64,000 bases of DNA from Chloroflexota bacterium (lineage in GTDB: Bacteria; Chloroflexota; Anaerolineae; Anaerolineales; UBA11579), in contig JABFGG010000003.1 of assembly GCA_013112575.1 (NCBI GenBank), forward strand, positions 216,898 to 280,897, read 5' to 3'. This document shows, one piece after another, positions 23,915-32,552 of the stretch. Each line of letters begins with the position of its first letter. Positions within the stretch are counted from its first letter, which is position 1. The notes beneath the pieces are model-generated. The model was not told the DNA's origin, ran no database searches, and was given only the letters and a program-made list of their open reading frames with translations. Made by a program: the position numbers and the translations under genes.

Positions 23915-25609
23915 TTAGTTGGTTAATGAGCGCACTTCTTCCATCAACTCGTCGCTCATGAAGTCACCCTTTTGCATCAGGGTGTCGATCTGACCGCTGA
24001 GGCGTTCCTTTTCCTGGCTGGTTAATTCTTTAGCCGTGACCACCACCACAGGTATCGACGCCAGGTCTGGGTCACCCTTCATTTCATCTAGTACACCAAA
24101 ACCGTCCAACTCTGGCATCATCAGGTCCAGGATCACGAGGTCTGGCTTTTCGTCGCGGATCAATTTGATTCCCTTTTGCCCATCTTCGGCTTCAAAGAGT
24201 GCGTATTCACCCTGTGCTTGCAAGATGCGCCTTATCAGTTGGCGTACCTGGGGATGGTCATCCACAATGGCAATGCGTTGGTAGCGGTCTGCGGTTACGT
24301 GATTAAGTGCAGCCAATAGCCCATCTTCAGGTGCTTGTTTCTCTGCCTGGGCTTCCTGGTATTCCACATCGTAAGCCCATTTATCACCTAATACAGATTG
24401 TTCAACCGGTACGGTATGGCCTGTGCAGTTGACGACGATTACATCGCTTGGATCGACCAGTCCAGCACGCACCATCTTGAATAGTCCCGCAAATGCAACT
24501 GCCGTCGCGGGTTCAACGGAAATGCCCTCCATTTTGGCCAGCACGTGCATGGCGTGGAAAGCCTCTTCGTCAGTCACACTTTCGAAAGTGCCCCCATTGC
24601 GTTCCAGCATACGCTCGCGCAGCAAGGTATAGGTGCGTCCCGGGTCCCCTGTAGCCAGGGTGGCAATGTGTGTCCTTGGCGTGATTACAGGAGTAGCGAC
24701 TTCTTCACCGTCGTTCCAGGCTTGCACCATCGGTGCACAACCCTCTGCTTGCACGTTAGCGTATTTGGGGGAGCTATTGGATAAACCCAATAACTCTAAT
24801 TCATCAAAGCCTTTCATTACACCGATAGGGCCCAATCCCCCGCTGACCGCCTGAACGTACCAATCCGGTGAACGCAATGATGCGGTGGGGGGGAGGTCGC
24901 CATTAGAGGAATCTGTGGGAGGCCCGAGTAATTGGGTCAGTTGTTCGGCGATTTCAAAGGCCACAGTTTTCATCGATTCCACTGTTGGAATAGAGCGTAC
25001 GCCCTGATCCAGGTATAAGGTGCGTTGTTTCGCAAAATCAGCGGCAACCTTTTTGGCCTGCTCGTAATTGCCAGTGACTTTTACGACCTGCGTGCCGTAC
25101 AAAGCTGCCTCTCGCATCTTGACAGGCGGCACCAGGCTGGTGATGAAGGCCCACAGCTTCAGCCCGGCGCGGGCTGCATAAGCTGAATAAGAAATAGCTA
25201 CGTTGCCGGTGGATGCTACAACCGATTCGGCTACACCCGCTTCTTTTAATGCTGCTATGGTTATCGCAGCCTGACGATCTTTAAAGGAAGCTGTAGGCCC
25301 CTGGCGCTCATCCTTGATGTAAATGTGGGGGCAGCCCAGCATCATCCCCAGGTTGGCAGCACGAATGAGGGGCGTGCCGCCCTCGCCCATGGTTAACTCC
25401 GGGTTTGGGGTGCGTACAGGCAATAATTCTTTGTAGCGCCACAGATCGAAAGAGCGGCGAGCCAGTTGCAGGGGGAGCGTTTGACGGATGGTTTCGTAAT
25501 CGTAACGTGCTTCCCGCCAGGTGCTGCCGCATTTTGGGCAGGCCCCGGAAGTGGGGAAGTACGGCGCCTGGTGACTGCAATCAATACATTCAACAACAAA
25601 GTGTGCCAT
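23915..25609 (-). CDS. thrC: Threonine synthase-like enzyme fused to a receiver domain
   Basis: 564 residues in one uninterrupted frame. Residues 1-30 hold a zinc ribbon (Cys8, Cys11, Cys24, Cys27). Residues about 70-420 form a type II PLP enzyme of the threonine synthase group: 'MGEGGTPLIRA', 'TASFKDRQA' with PLP Lys110, 'VASTGNVAISYSA' for substrate phosphate, 'VQAVSGGLGPIGVMKG' and 'VVNCTGHT'. Residues 442-564 are a complete receiver: Asp450/451, phosphoacceptor Asp495 ('VILDLMMPELDG'), Thr525 and Lys547. No start codon with a ribosome-binding site separates the two, so a true fusion is likely. Threonine synthase converts O-phosphohomoserine to threonine. Phosphorylation of the receiver by the kinase encoded 28 bases upstream is inferred. 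Other PLP beta-replacement enzymes cannot be excluded. Confidence 0.85.
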   Translation of the reverse strand: MAHFVVECIDCSHQAPYFPTSGACPKCGSTWREARYDYETIRQTLPLQLARRSFDLWRYKELLPVRTPNPELTMGEGGTPLIRAANLGMMLGCPHIYIKDERQGPTASFKDRQAAITIAALKEAGVAESVVASTGNVAISYSAYAARAGLKLWAFITSLVPPVKMREAALYGTQVVKVTGNYEQAKKVAADFAKQRTLYLDQGVRSIPTVESMKTVAFEIAEQLTQLLGPPTDSSNGDLPPTASLRSPDWYVQAVSGGLGPIGVMKGFDELELLGLSNSSPKYANVQAEGCAPMVQAWNDGEEVATPVITPRTHIATLATGDPGRTYTLLRERMLERNGGTFESVTDEEAFHAMHVLAKMEGISVEPATAVAFAGLFKMVRAGLVDPSDVIVVNCTGHTVPVEQSVLGDKWAYDVEYQEAQAEKQAPEDGLLAALNHVTADRYQRIAIVDDHPQVRQLIRRILQAQGEYALFEAEDGQKGIKLIRDEKPDLVILDLMMPELDGFGVLDEMKGDPDLASIPVVVVTAKELTSQEKERLSGQIDTLMQKGDFMSDELMEEVRSLTN

Positions 25610-25637
25610 GGGTTTGATTCGCCTTGAATTTCAGTGG

Positions 25638-28600
25638 CTAAGCGTTGACCTGTTGGTAACGCCCAAAAGTCTTTTTTAAGCAGGTCATGAAGATGTCTTC
25701 AGTGAGCGTATCCTTGCGCAACAATTCCAGTCCTAAAGTAGCAATGCGCTGTTCCTGTTCTTCGGTCAGGTCGCCGCTTGTCAGGATGATTACCGGAATG
25801 CTGTTTAAAATGGGATCGCGGCGCATCGTTTCCAGTAGGGCAAAGCCATCCAGGTCGGGCATAAAGATGTCCAACACTACTGCGTCAGGGGCTTTGGATT
25901 GCATGGCCGCAAGACCATCGAGGCCGCCGTTGGCAAAGCTGACCTGATAGGTTTCCTGGGTGGAGAGGGTGCGTTCCACTAGGCGGAGGGCCTTGGGATC
26001 ATCATCGATCACCAGAACGTTTTTCTCGCCGGTATCTCCTACAGTTTGCAAGTGCTTTACCGCGCTCACCAGCTCGTCTTCTAGGATCGGTTTCATCAAA
26101 TATTCGTTGGCTCCCAATGACAAGCCACGGTCACGTTCATCTAAAATGCTGCACATGATGATGGGGATGTTTTGGGTGTCAGGGTCTTTGCGCAGGGCCT
26201 GCACCACCTGCCAGCCGTCTTGCTCTGGCATCATCACATCCACTGTGATGGCAAAGGGCTGCATGCTCTTAGCCTGATCAACTGCTTGCGTAGAATCAGT
26301 TAGGGCGACCACCTCATAACCATGTGGTTTTAGGTACCGTTCGTACAAACCTATAACCATGTAGTCATCGTCAATGGAAAGTATCGTTTTGCTGTCGCCG
26401 GATGGGGGGGTGGGATCCCCTTCACTAACTTCCCCGCTTTCCTCGTCGTCGAGTTCAGGCAGGGGCGGTGTGCTGACCATCGGCAGCGTGAAGTAGAAGG
26501 TGCTGCCACCTTCGGGAGAACTCTCCAGCCCGATGCGCCCGCCTTGCAATTCGACCAAACGGCGGGAAATCGAAAGGCCCAGGCCAGACCCACCGGACTT
26601 GCGTGTTGGGGATGCATCTACCTGCGAGAAGGGTTCGAATAGCTTTTCATGGTCTTCTGGCGCGATACCGATGCCGGTATCCGTAACGCTGATCATCAAT
26701 TCCGCTTGCCCATTAGTATTAGCAGAAATCGAAGTATCCACTGTGATGGTGCCCTCGTCGGTGAACTTGGCTGCGTTGGACAGCAGGTTGATCATCACCT
26801 GGCGAATACGGGTCCGGTCAGCATACACGCTGGGTAAACCCGTTGGGGTGTTATTTACCAATCGAATCGGTTTTTCCTTGACCAGGCCGCCCGCCGTCGA
26901 CATCACGCTGTCGATCACTTCACTTACCTGCACTTCTTCGATGTTCAATTCCATCTTGCCTGCATCGATCTTCGATAGGTCAAGGATGTCATTGATCATG
27001 TCGAGCAAGTGTTGCCCTGAGTTATGAATGGCTTCAAGGTCTTGTTGCTGTAGGTCTGTAACAGGTCCGTCAATGCCCTTTAGGATCACACGTGAGAAGC
27101 CAATGATCGAGTTCAAGGGAGTGCGTAACTCATGGCTCATATTCGCCAGGAACTGACTCTTCAGGCGGTCGATCTCGCGCATTTCCTCCACAGCCTGTTG
27201 CGTCACCTGGAAGGAACGCGCGTTATCCACTGCCACAGCGATCTGGTCGGCCAGGGTGCGCAGCACGATGATATCTTCATCACTGAATGCGTTGACATCT
27301 GTGGATTGCACATCCATGGCGCCGGTAACGCGTTCGCCGATCTTTAGCGGGATGGCCAGTTCAGCACGTGTATCTGGAAGCAAGGGATGCGGGCGGTGTG
27401 TCTCTGCCTGGGTGGTGTCATTAATTACTAGAGGCTCACCTGTGTAGCATACGTGGCCGACGACCGACTTGCCTTCTTCTAGCGCCAAACTATGTCCGCT
27501 TTCGATCAATTGCTTGCCTGCCTCACCTGTCGAAGCGTTGACGATCGCTTGCCGCCCTTCGATTAGGAAGATCGAAGCATGATAAAAGCCAAAGCGCTCA
27601 CGGATCAGGTTCACTGCGTTATTTAGCAGGATTTCCATATCCAACGTACTGGAGGCATCGCGGGCGATCTCTGCCGCGGTTTCCAATTGGTTCGCTTTAC
27701 GTGTTGTTTCGCCAAGTAGGCTGAAGTTCTGGATGGCAACAGCTGCCTGGCCTGCCATGGCCATCATGCGCCGCTGTTCGCTTTCTTCCACTGATGGCAG
27801 GTCCTGATAAGTTGCTAACACCACCCCGATCCATTGGCCTGCACTGGCCAGGGGGATGATCGTCACTGCATTGGCATCCAACTGCCCCATGAACAGTGCC
27901 CGTGTTGCTGTGTCCATGCGTGGGTCGTTGGCAATGTCGTAGACTACTGTCGCTTCATCGATGCGGAATAACCCATTCAGTTTGGTCCATTCGCTGAGAG
28001 AAACCAACTCCTCATCTTGTAGGGTTGTGTCCCCGCTAGACCAGCGCGCCAGGGCCAACATACTCGAAGGTGGATCTGCATCGCGCCAGGGTTGATTGAA
28101 TAAGTACAGCGAAGCGAATTGGGAATTGTGGCCTAATACGGTAAAACGTCGCAGGATCGACAAAATATCGTCGAAGGAATTGCTCATGTTCAATTCGGCG
28201 CTGGCCTGATACAGGTTGGCCGTTTCTGCCAGGGCCGATTGCGTTTGCTCGAACAACTGCGTATTCTGGATAGAAGTGGCTGCCTGGATTACCACCGCTT
28301 CGGCAAAGCGCATTTGGTCATCTGTCAGCCGCATCTCTGGGTCCTTCATTACCAACCCAACCGTGCCAATCACCTCATTACCTGCCAGCATCGGCAGAAT
28401 CGCCATTGTCTCGTAACCACCCGCAACCATCACTTCTCGAACACTTTCCGTCAGTGGGTTGTTCTGTACATCTTCAATGATTAAAGAACGTTTTGTTTCC
28501 AGCACTTGTTGTGCAGCAAGATTACCCTGAACGGGGAGGGAGGTCCCTACCGTGCTGGTGCCATCCGGGGATGAAAAAGCATCGGCTACCACTATAGCCT

Positions 28601-29939
28601 GATCGCGGTCCTCATTGAGCAGGGCAATCCCGGTTTCATCCACACCCAGCGCCCGGTTCAGTTCCATTGCTACCGTCTCTAAGCTCTGGTGCAGGTCCAT
28701 GGAGCTGGCTACGACGGACACAATGCGGTTGATTAGGGCCAACTCTTCACTGCGTTCCTGAGCTTCGATTGCCCGTTGTTCAGCAACGTCAATGTTTCGC
28801 AGGTTCTGAACTGCCACAGCGGTTTGGGCCGTCAGGGCCATTGCCTGGCGCAGGTCTTCTTCCGAGTAGTTGATCGTGTTCTCATAATAGGCACTGATGT
28901 AACCCACCCAACGACCCGCCACCAACATAGGCAGGAAGATGGCGCTGCGCGCCTCCATTTCGTGCAAAAGCATTTCGCGGGTGAGTGCATCCAGGCTGGT
29001 ATCGTTGCGGATGTCTTTGAGCATCTTGGCTTCATTGGCCTGCACCACGTTGGTAGCCAGGGGCGAATTCTGAACTTTGAAGCGCGGCTCTAAAGCCTGG
29101 GGGTGCTTCGTCCAGCGAGCCAGCACGTTGACCCATTCCGGCATCTGTGTGCTCGACCAGGCTCGGTCAAAATAGCCCAATGTGATGTTGTGAGATCCTT
29201 CTCCCAGTACACTGTAGGTTTGGATTACGGTCAAAATCTCGTCGTAGGTTTGGGCCGTGTTGAGTTCGGCGCTGGCTTTATACAGCAGGTCAGTTTCTGC
29301 CAGGGCAGCTTGGGTCTGGTCGATCAGACGCTGGTTTTCCAGAGCAAGGGTCACCTGTTCAACGATCGCTTCCACGGTTGCCAGGGTGCTTTCATCCCAG
29401 CCTTCACCGCCGTTTCTGCGATTGAAGCCCAAAATACCGATCATTTCCCCTTGTAACTCTAAGGGTAAACCTAACGACACTTCACTGCCACCATTGCCAA
29501 GAGTTGTCGGCTGGGCTAATTGTAAGGCACGCGTCATGGCTGGTAGCCACACGTCATCGTCAGCCGGGCGTAGTTCACCGTCAATGGCAGCCATGTTGGC
29601 CGTGTCTTTGATGTCGCCTATGTATTCTTCCCAGCCTTCGCGCACTTCACGGCTTTGGCTGGCCTGCATCTCTTTTAGTTGTGCTTCCAGTTCGCGTGTT
29701 CGCAGGGCCACGTGTTGCTCGATTTCTTCCGGGTCGATCTGTTTGTTCTGGCTTACGTCACGCAGGTCTTCCACCATGAACTTGAGGCCCACAGCCAGAT
29801 CGGAAAGCGCGCCCATATTATCTGGAATGTCGATGTTGGCATCCAGATTCCCTGCCGAGATCTCAGCCATGGCCTCTAAGAGTACCTGGCTGTAGTTCTC
29901 AACGCTCTTTCGAAAATCGTCCGATTGCATATTGTCCAT
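25638..29939 (-). CDS. Multi-GAF hybrid histidine kinase with two receivers
   Basis: 1433 residues without a clear membrane segment. Order: HAMP-like helices (about 10-75), a short degenerate GAF with 'REGWEEY' (about 80-205), four GAF domains (about 215-380, 385-560, 570-735, 745-920), HisKA (about 935-1005, 'LANMSHELRTPLNSIIGFS'), ATPase (about 1045-1165, 'VMINLLSNAAKFTDEG', 'TDTGIGIAPED', 'GSGLGLSISRRL'), then two receivers. The first has 'LSIDDDYM' and phosphoacceptor Asp in 'ITVDVMMPEQDG'. The second has 'LVIDDDP', 'VVLDIFMPDLDG' and Lys in 'LRKDT'. It is the only protein with a kinase core in the large operon, so it probably serves the kinase-less sensors upstream. Confidence 0.92.
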   Translation of the reverse strand: MDNMQSDDFRKSVENYSQVLLEAMAEISAGNLDANIDIPDNMGALSDLAVGLKFMVEDLRDVSQNKQIDPEEIEQHVALRTRELEAQLKEMQASQSREVREGWEEYIGDIKDTANMAAIDGELRPADDDVWLPAMTRALQLAQPTTLGNGGSEVSLGLPLELQGEMIGILGFNRRNGGEGWDESTLATVEAIVEQVTLALENQRLIDQTQAALAETDLLYKASAELNTAQTYDEILTVIQTYSVLGEGSHNITLGYFDRAWSSTQMPEWVNVLARWTKHPQALEPRFKVQNSPLATNVVQANEAKMLKDIRNDTSLDALTREMLLHEMEARSAIFLPMLVAGRWVGYISAYYENTINYSEEDLRQAMALTAQTAVAVQNLRNIDVAEQRAIEAQERSEELALINRIVSVVASSMDLHQSLETVAMELNRALGVDETGIALLNEDRDQAIVVADAFSSPDGTSTVGTSLPVQGNLAAQQVLETKRSLIIEDVQNNPLTESVREVMVAGGYETMAILPMLAGNEVIGTVGLVMKDPEMRLTDDQMRFAEAVVIQAATSIQNTQLFEQTQSALAETANLYQASAELNMSNSFDDILSILRRFTVLGHNSQFASLYLFNQPWRDADPPSSMLALARWSSGDTTLQDEELVSLSEWTKLNGLFRIDEATVVYDIANDPRMDTATRALFMGQLDANAVTIIPLASAGQWIGVVLATYQDLPSVEESEQRRMMAMAGQAAVAIQNFSLLGETTRKANQLETAAEIARDASSTLDMEILLNNAVNLIRERFGFYHASIFLIEGRQAIVNASTGEAGKQLIESGHSLALEEGKSVVGHVCYTGEPLVINDTTQAETHRPHPLLPDTRAELAIPLKIGERVTGAMDVQSTDVNAFSDEDIIVLRTLADQIAVAVDNARSFQVTQQAVEEMREIDRLKSQFLANMSHELRTPLNSIIGFSRVILKGIDGPVTDLQQQDLEAIHNSGQHLLDMINDILDLSKIDAGKMELNIEEVQVSEVIDSVMSTAGGLVKEKPIRLVNNTPTGLPSVYADRTRIRQVMINLLSNAAKFTDEGTITVDTSISANTNGQAELMISVTDTGIGIAPEDHEKLFEPFSQVDASPTRKSGGSGLGLSISRRLVELQGGRIGLESSPEGGSTFYFTLPMVSTPPLPELDDEESGEVSEGDPTPPSGDSKTILSIDDDYMVIGLYERYLKPHGYEVVALTDSTQAVDQAKSMQPFAITVDVMMPEQDGWQVVQALRKDPDTQNIPIIMCSILDERDRGLSLGANEYLMKPILEDELVSAVKHLQTVGDTGEKNVLVIDDDPKALRLVERTLSTQETYQVSFANGGLDGLAAMQSKAPDAVVLDIFMPDLDGFALLETMRRDPILNSIPVIILTSGDLTEEQEQRIATLGLELLRKDTLTEDIFMTCLKKTFGRYQQVNA

Positions 29940-29953
29940 GCGCGTGGTCCCGG

Positions 29954-30349
29954 CTATAAGTTTTCTTTTTCCAGATCAGGGCGGTAGCCATTTTGTTGCT
30001 TTAGCCAATGAATAGCTTCTTGTTCCTGATCGAAGAGTCGCATATTCTCGCGTTGGCTGGCTTTGTGGATGAACCGCACCAGCACCCGTGTGATCTGGTT
30101 AGCTCCCAGGACGGCAGTTCTGCCAATCCGCGGGTCTTTGTTAATGCTCGTGAGATTGTGCCGAGCTTCTGTTGTGTAGCTACGTGCACCACTGGTTTCC
30201 GTGATCAACTGCACAGGGGCATCCTGAGTTGCTGCGTCCAGATAGGGACGCAGGTCGCGCCAGTAGCCATCCATATCAAATTCATCAACGTCGCCGAAAA
30301 AGGACGCTCGTAGAATGCCGTCTGTGCCCATTTTGATTTGATATGCCAT
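29954..30349 (-). CDS. SpoIIAA/STAS-like small protein
   Basis: 131 residues, one base after the previous stop in the operon. The start 'AYQIKMGTDGILRASFFGDV' followed by alternating helices and strands ('APVQLITETSGARSYTTEAR', 'RTAVLGANQITRVLVRFI', 'NMRLFDQEQEAIHWLKQ') matches the SpoIIAA-like/STAS class, cytoplasmic proteins that act by binding partners. Such proteins often tune signalling complexes. Here it sits between a PAS-GAF protein and the hybrid kinase, so a scaffold or regulatory role in the sensor system is inferred. No signal or membrane segment. Confidence 0.65.
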   Translation of the reverse strand: MAYQIKMGTDGILRASFFGDVDEFDMDGYWRDLRPYLDAATQDAPVQLITETSGARSYTTEARHNLTSINKDPRIGRTAVLGANQITRVLVRFIHKASQRENMRLFDQEQEAIHWLKQQNGYRPDLEKENL

Positions 30350-30350
30350 A

Positions 30351-32552
30351 TCAACTTAATAGATCCTCTGGATTTAAAGAAGCAGTGCTATCTCGTGGGG
30401 CGCGAGGTTGTGGCGCACTTTGTGTTGCATTGTTGGAAAGCAATTGCTCGCGCGTACCGAGTTGCACGATAGATTCGTCCGCTCCCAGCACTTTGCCCAA
30501 TTCTTCAAGGGCGATCTTTAAGATGGTCTGTCGGTCACCGCCACGCCTTACTTTGTCAGTAATCGTACGCACCAGGCGTTCCTGTTCGGCACGCGCTTGC
30601 TCCAGTTGCAGGAGGCGGGCATTGTCGATAGCGATGGCGCTCTGGCTGGCAATGGCACTGAGCAATTCCAGATCATGTTCATTGAACAGGTTCGGGGTGT
30701 CTTCGCTCTGTACAACGATCACACCCAGTACGCGTTCACCCAAAGCCATCGGCACACCCAACCACGACTGTGTGTCTCCGCCGTGGTGTGTATATTCAAT
30801 ACCCAGGCCTCGTAAGCGCTCTTCGGCCTTGTCATCGATCAAGATCGGCTGCCTGTTTTGAATAATGTGGCCGACGATGCCTGTATTGGCTGGGCGGGGC
30901 TGGTAATGTTTGGAATCCGGGTGGTCAGGCCACACACGCCCATCCGATTGCACCACGAGGGGGAAGCTAATTTGATTTTCCTCGCGATTATAAAGAGCGA
31001 TCATAAAACCTGGGGACTTGATCAAACGTGATGCGTATAAGTGAGTATTCTCAATGATGCTGGCTTCGTCGAGGTCTTCCGTAAAGGAATTACCCATTTC
31101 ATTCAGTACGGCCAACTCAGCCGCACTACGTTGTGATTGCTCGAATAAGCGGGCGCGCTCTAAGGCTTCTGCTACTTGCAGGGTAACCGAGTCCAGGAGA
31201 GCCTGTTCTTCTTCATCCAATGGTTTGTCCTGTTCTTCACGCACACCCAGCCCGCCAATAACCTCGCCACGCACCTGCAATTTCTTGATGATCGAATCTT
31301 TAGGCGAACCGGTGCCGACTTCTACGTAACCATTACCGTCTGATGCTTCATTTGCCAGATTTGTTGGTGAGTCCTGCGCCGGATCGTACAGATAGCCAGT
31401 ATCCCGACCGCGCCGGCCCTGCTGGAATTCACGCCAGCCTTCCTGCGCCGTCATCTGCTGCAGGCGGTTCAACTCGCGTAAGCGTTCTTCCATTTCGGTG
31501 CGCAGGCGGATACTTTCCATGGCTACCGCCAATTGGCCAGCCAGTACGTCCAGAATGATCTGTGTGTCAGACGTCACTGAAACACCGGTGCTGCAGTGGG
31601 CATTGATCACACCCAATAGTTCATCCCCGATCACGATGGGGGCAGCGATTTCGCTGTACGTGTCAGGAAAATAAGGGTTGGCAACCCACTCTGGGTCCTG
31701 GTTTACGTTTTCCAGCAAAACACTTTGCCGGTCTTTTGCTGCACGCCCCACCACGCTCTCACCCATTTCGATCTTGTAACCAGCGGTTAGCAGCCGGGCA
31801 CCTTCTTCACCGTAGCCAGCCACCAGCACAAGAGAATCATTGGCCGGGTTAAACCGGAAGATCTGGGTATTGTAAAGGTCGAGTTTTTCATGGATGGCAT
31901 CTACGGCATTCTGGTACAACTCGACGATGTCTTTGGCGTTGGCGATTTGCTGCGAGATTTCTGAAGCAGCTTTTACGTTTTCCAGGCTTTGCTCATAAGC
32001 TATCTGTATATCTTGCTCTGCCTTGAAACGTTCAGTCACGTTATTGGCTAACCCGATCACGCCTACCATCTCATCTTGTTCATTCTTCAGAGGGGTGAAG
32101 GTGCACTCCATAGTGAAATCATCGATTTGAGAAATACCAGTAAAGCTTTCCCCTTGCAGCGCTCGCCTAAATTCATTGACCAGAGTCTCATTGTCTTTAT
32201 AGAATTCCAAGGCATTCTTGCCCACTAATTCCCCCGGCTCCATGCCCATTGCACGCAAGCCTTCGCCCTCAGATAGAGTGTAATTGCCATCCATGTCCAT
32301 TGTAAACAGCACGAGGGGCAAGTTTTCAACGATCGTACGTAAGCGCTGCTCGGTCAGGCGCAAGGCCTCAGCTGTCTCCTGTACGCGGCGTTCGGTGTCC
32401 ACTGCCACTAAGGAGCCAGAGTGTGTCGTGGCTGTCCCCACAGATTCCTGGTACACAGCATCAATATCATCAATGAACTTGCGCCATTGATCCGGGAAGG
32501 TGGCTGATGCACCGAAGTGTTTCTGTAATTGTTGCTCGAGGAGTCTATGCAT
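30351..32552 (-). CDS. Soluble PAS-GAF signalling protein without kinase domain
   Basis: 733 residues. N-terminal helices, then PAS at about 80-185 ('IVENLPLVLFTMDMDGNYTL', 'FTPLKNEQDEMVGVIGLANN'). Next a GAF (about 205-360), a short degenerate GAF with 'QEGWREF' and 'YLYD' (about 375-480), and another GAF (about 490-660, 'SWLGVPMALGERVLGVIVVQ'). A final 45-residue stub 'RTITDKVRRGGDRQTILKIA' follows, with a Pro/Ser tail. There is no H-box, ATP-binding, cyclase or phosphatase motif. It overlaps the upstream gene by eight bases. It may bind ligands and control the hybrid kinase by heteromer formation (inference). Confidence 0.85.
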   Translation of the reverse strand: MHRLLEQQLQKHFGASATFPDQWRKFIDDIDAVYQESVGTATTHSGSLVAVDTERRVQETAEALRLTEQRLRTIVENLPLVLFTMDMDGNYTLSEGEGLRAMGMEPGELVGKNALEFYKDNETLVNEFRRALQGESFTGISQIDDFTMECTFTPLKNEQDEMVGVIGLANNVTERFKAEQDIQIAYEQSLENVKAASEISQQIANAKDIVELYQNAVDAIHEKLDLYNTQIFRFNPANDSLVLVAGYGEEGARLLTAGYKIEMGESVVGRAAKDRQSVLLENVNQDPEWVANPYFPDTYSEIAAPIVIGDELLGVINAHCSTGVSVTSDTQIILDVLAGQLAVAMESIRLRTEMEERLRELNRLQQMTAQEGWREFQQGRRGRDTGYLYDPAQDSPTNLANEASDGNGYVEVGTGSPKDSIIKKLQVRGEVIGGLGVREEQDKPLDEEEQALLDSVTLQVAEALERARLFEQSQRSAAELAVLNEMGNSFTEDLDEASIIENTHLYASRLIKSPGFMIALYNREENQISFPLVVQSDGRVWPDHPDSKHYQPRPANTGIVGHIIQNRQPILIDDKAEERLRGLGIEYTHHGGDTQSWLGVPMALGERVLGVIVVQSEDTPNLFNEHDLELLSAIASQSAIAIDNARLLQLEQARAEQERLVRTITDKVRRGGDRQTILKIALEELGKVLGADESIVQLGTREQLLSNNATQSAPQPRAPRDSTASLNPEDLLS

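Noticed and set aside
23915..25609. Separate receiver gene overlapping the end of the threonine synthase gene
   Set aside because: No ATG or GTG with a ribosome-binding site occurs at the domain junction. The Val before the receiver is coded GTA. A fusion is simpler.
29257..29895. Plus-strand frame of 212 codons opposite the hybrid kinase
   Set aside because: The opposite strand encodes clear GAF domains in a long frame. The plus-strand product is Ser/Arg-rich with no motif, typical of an antisense shadow.
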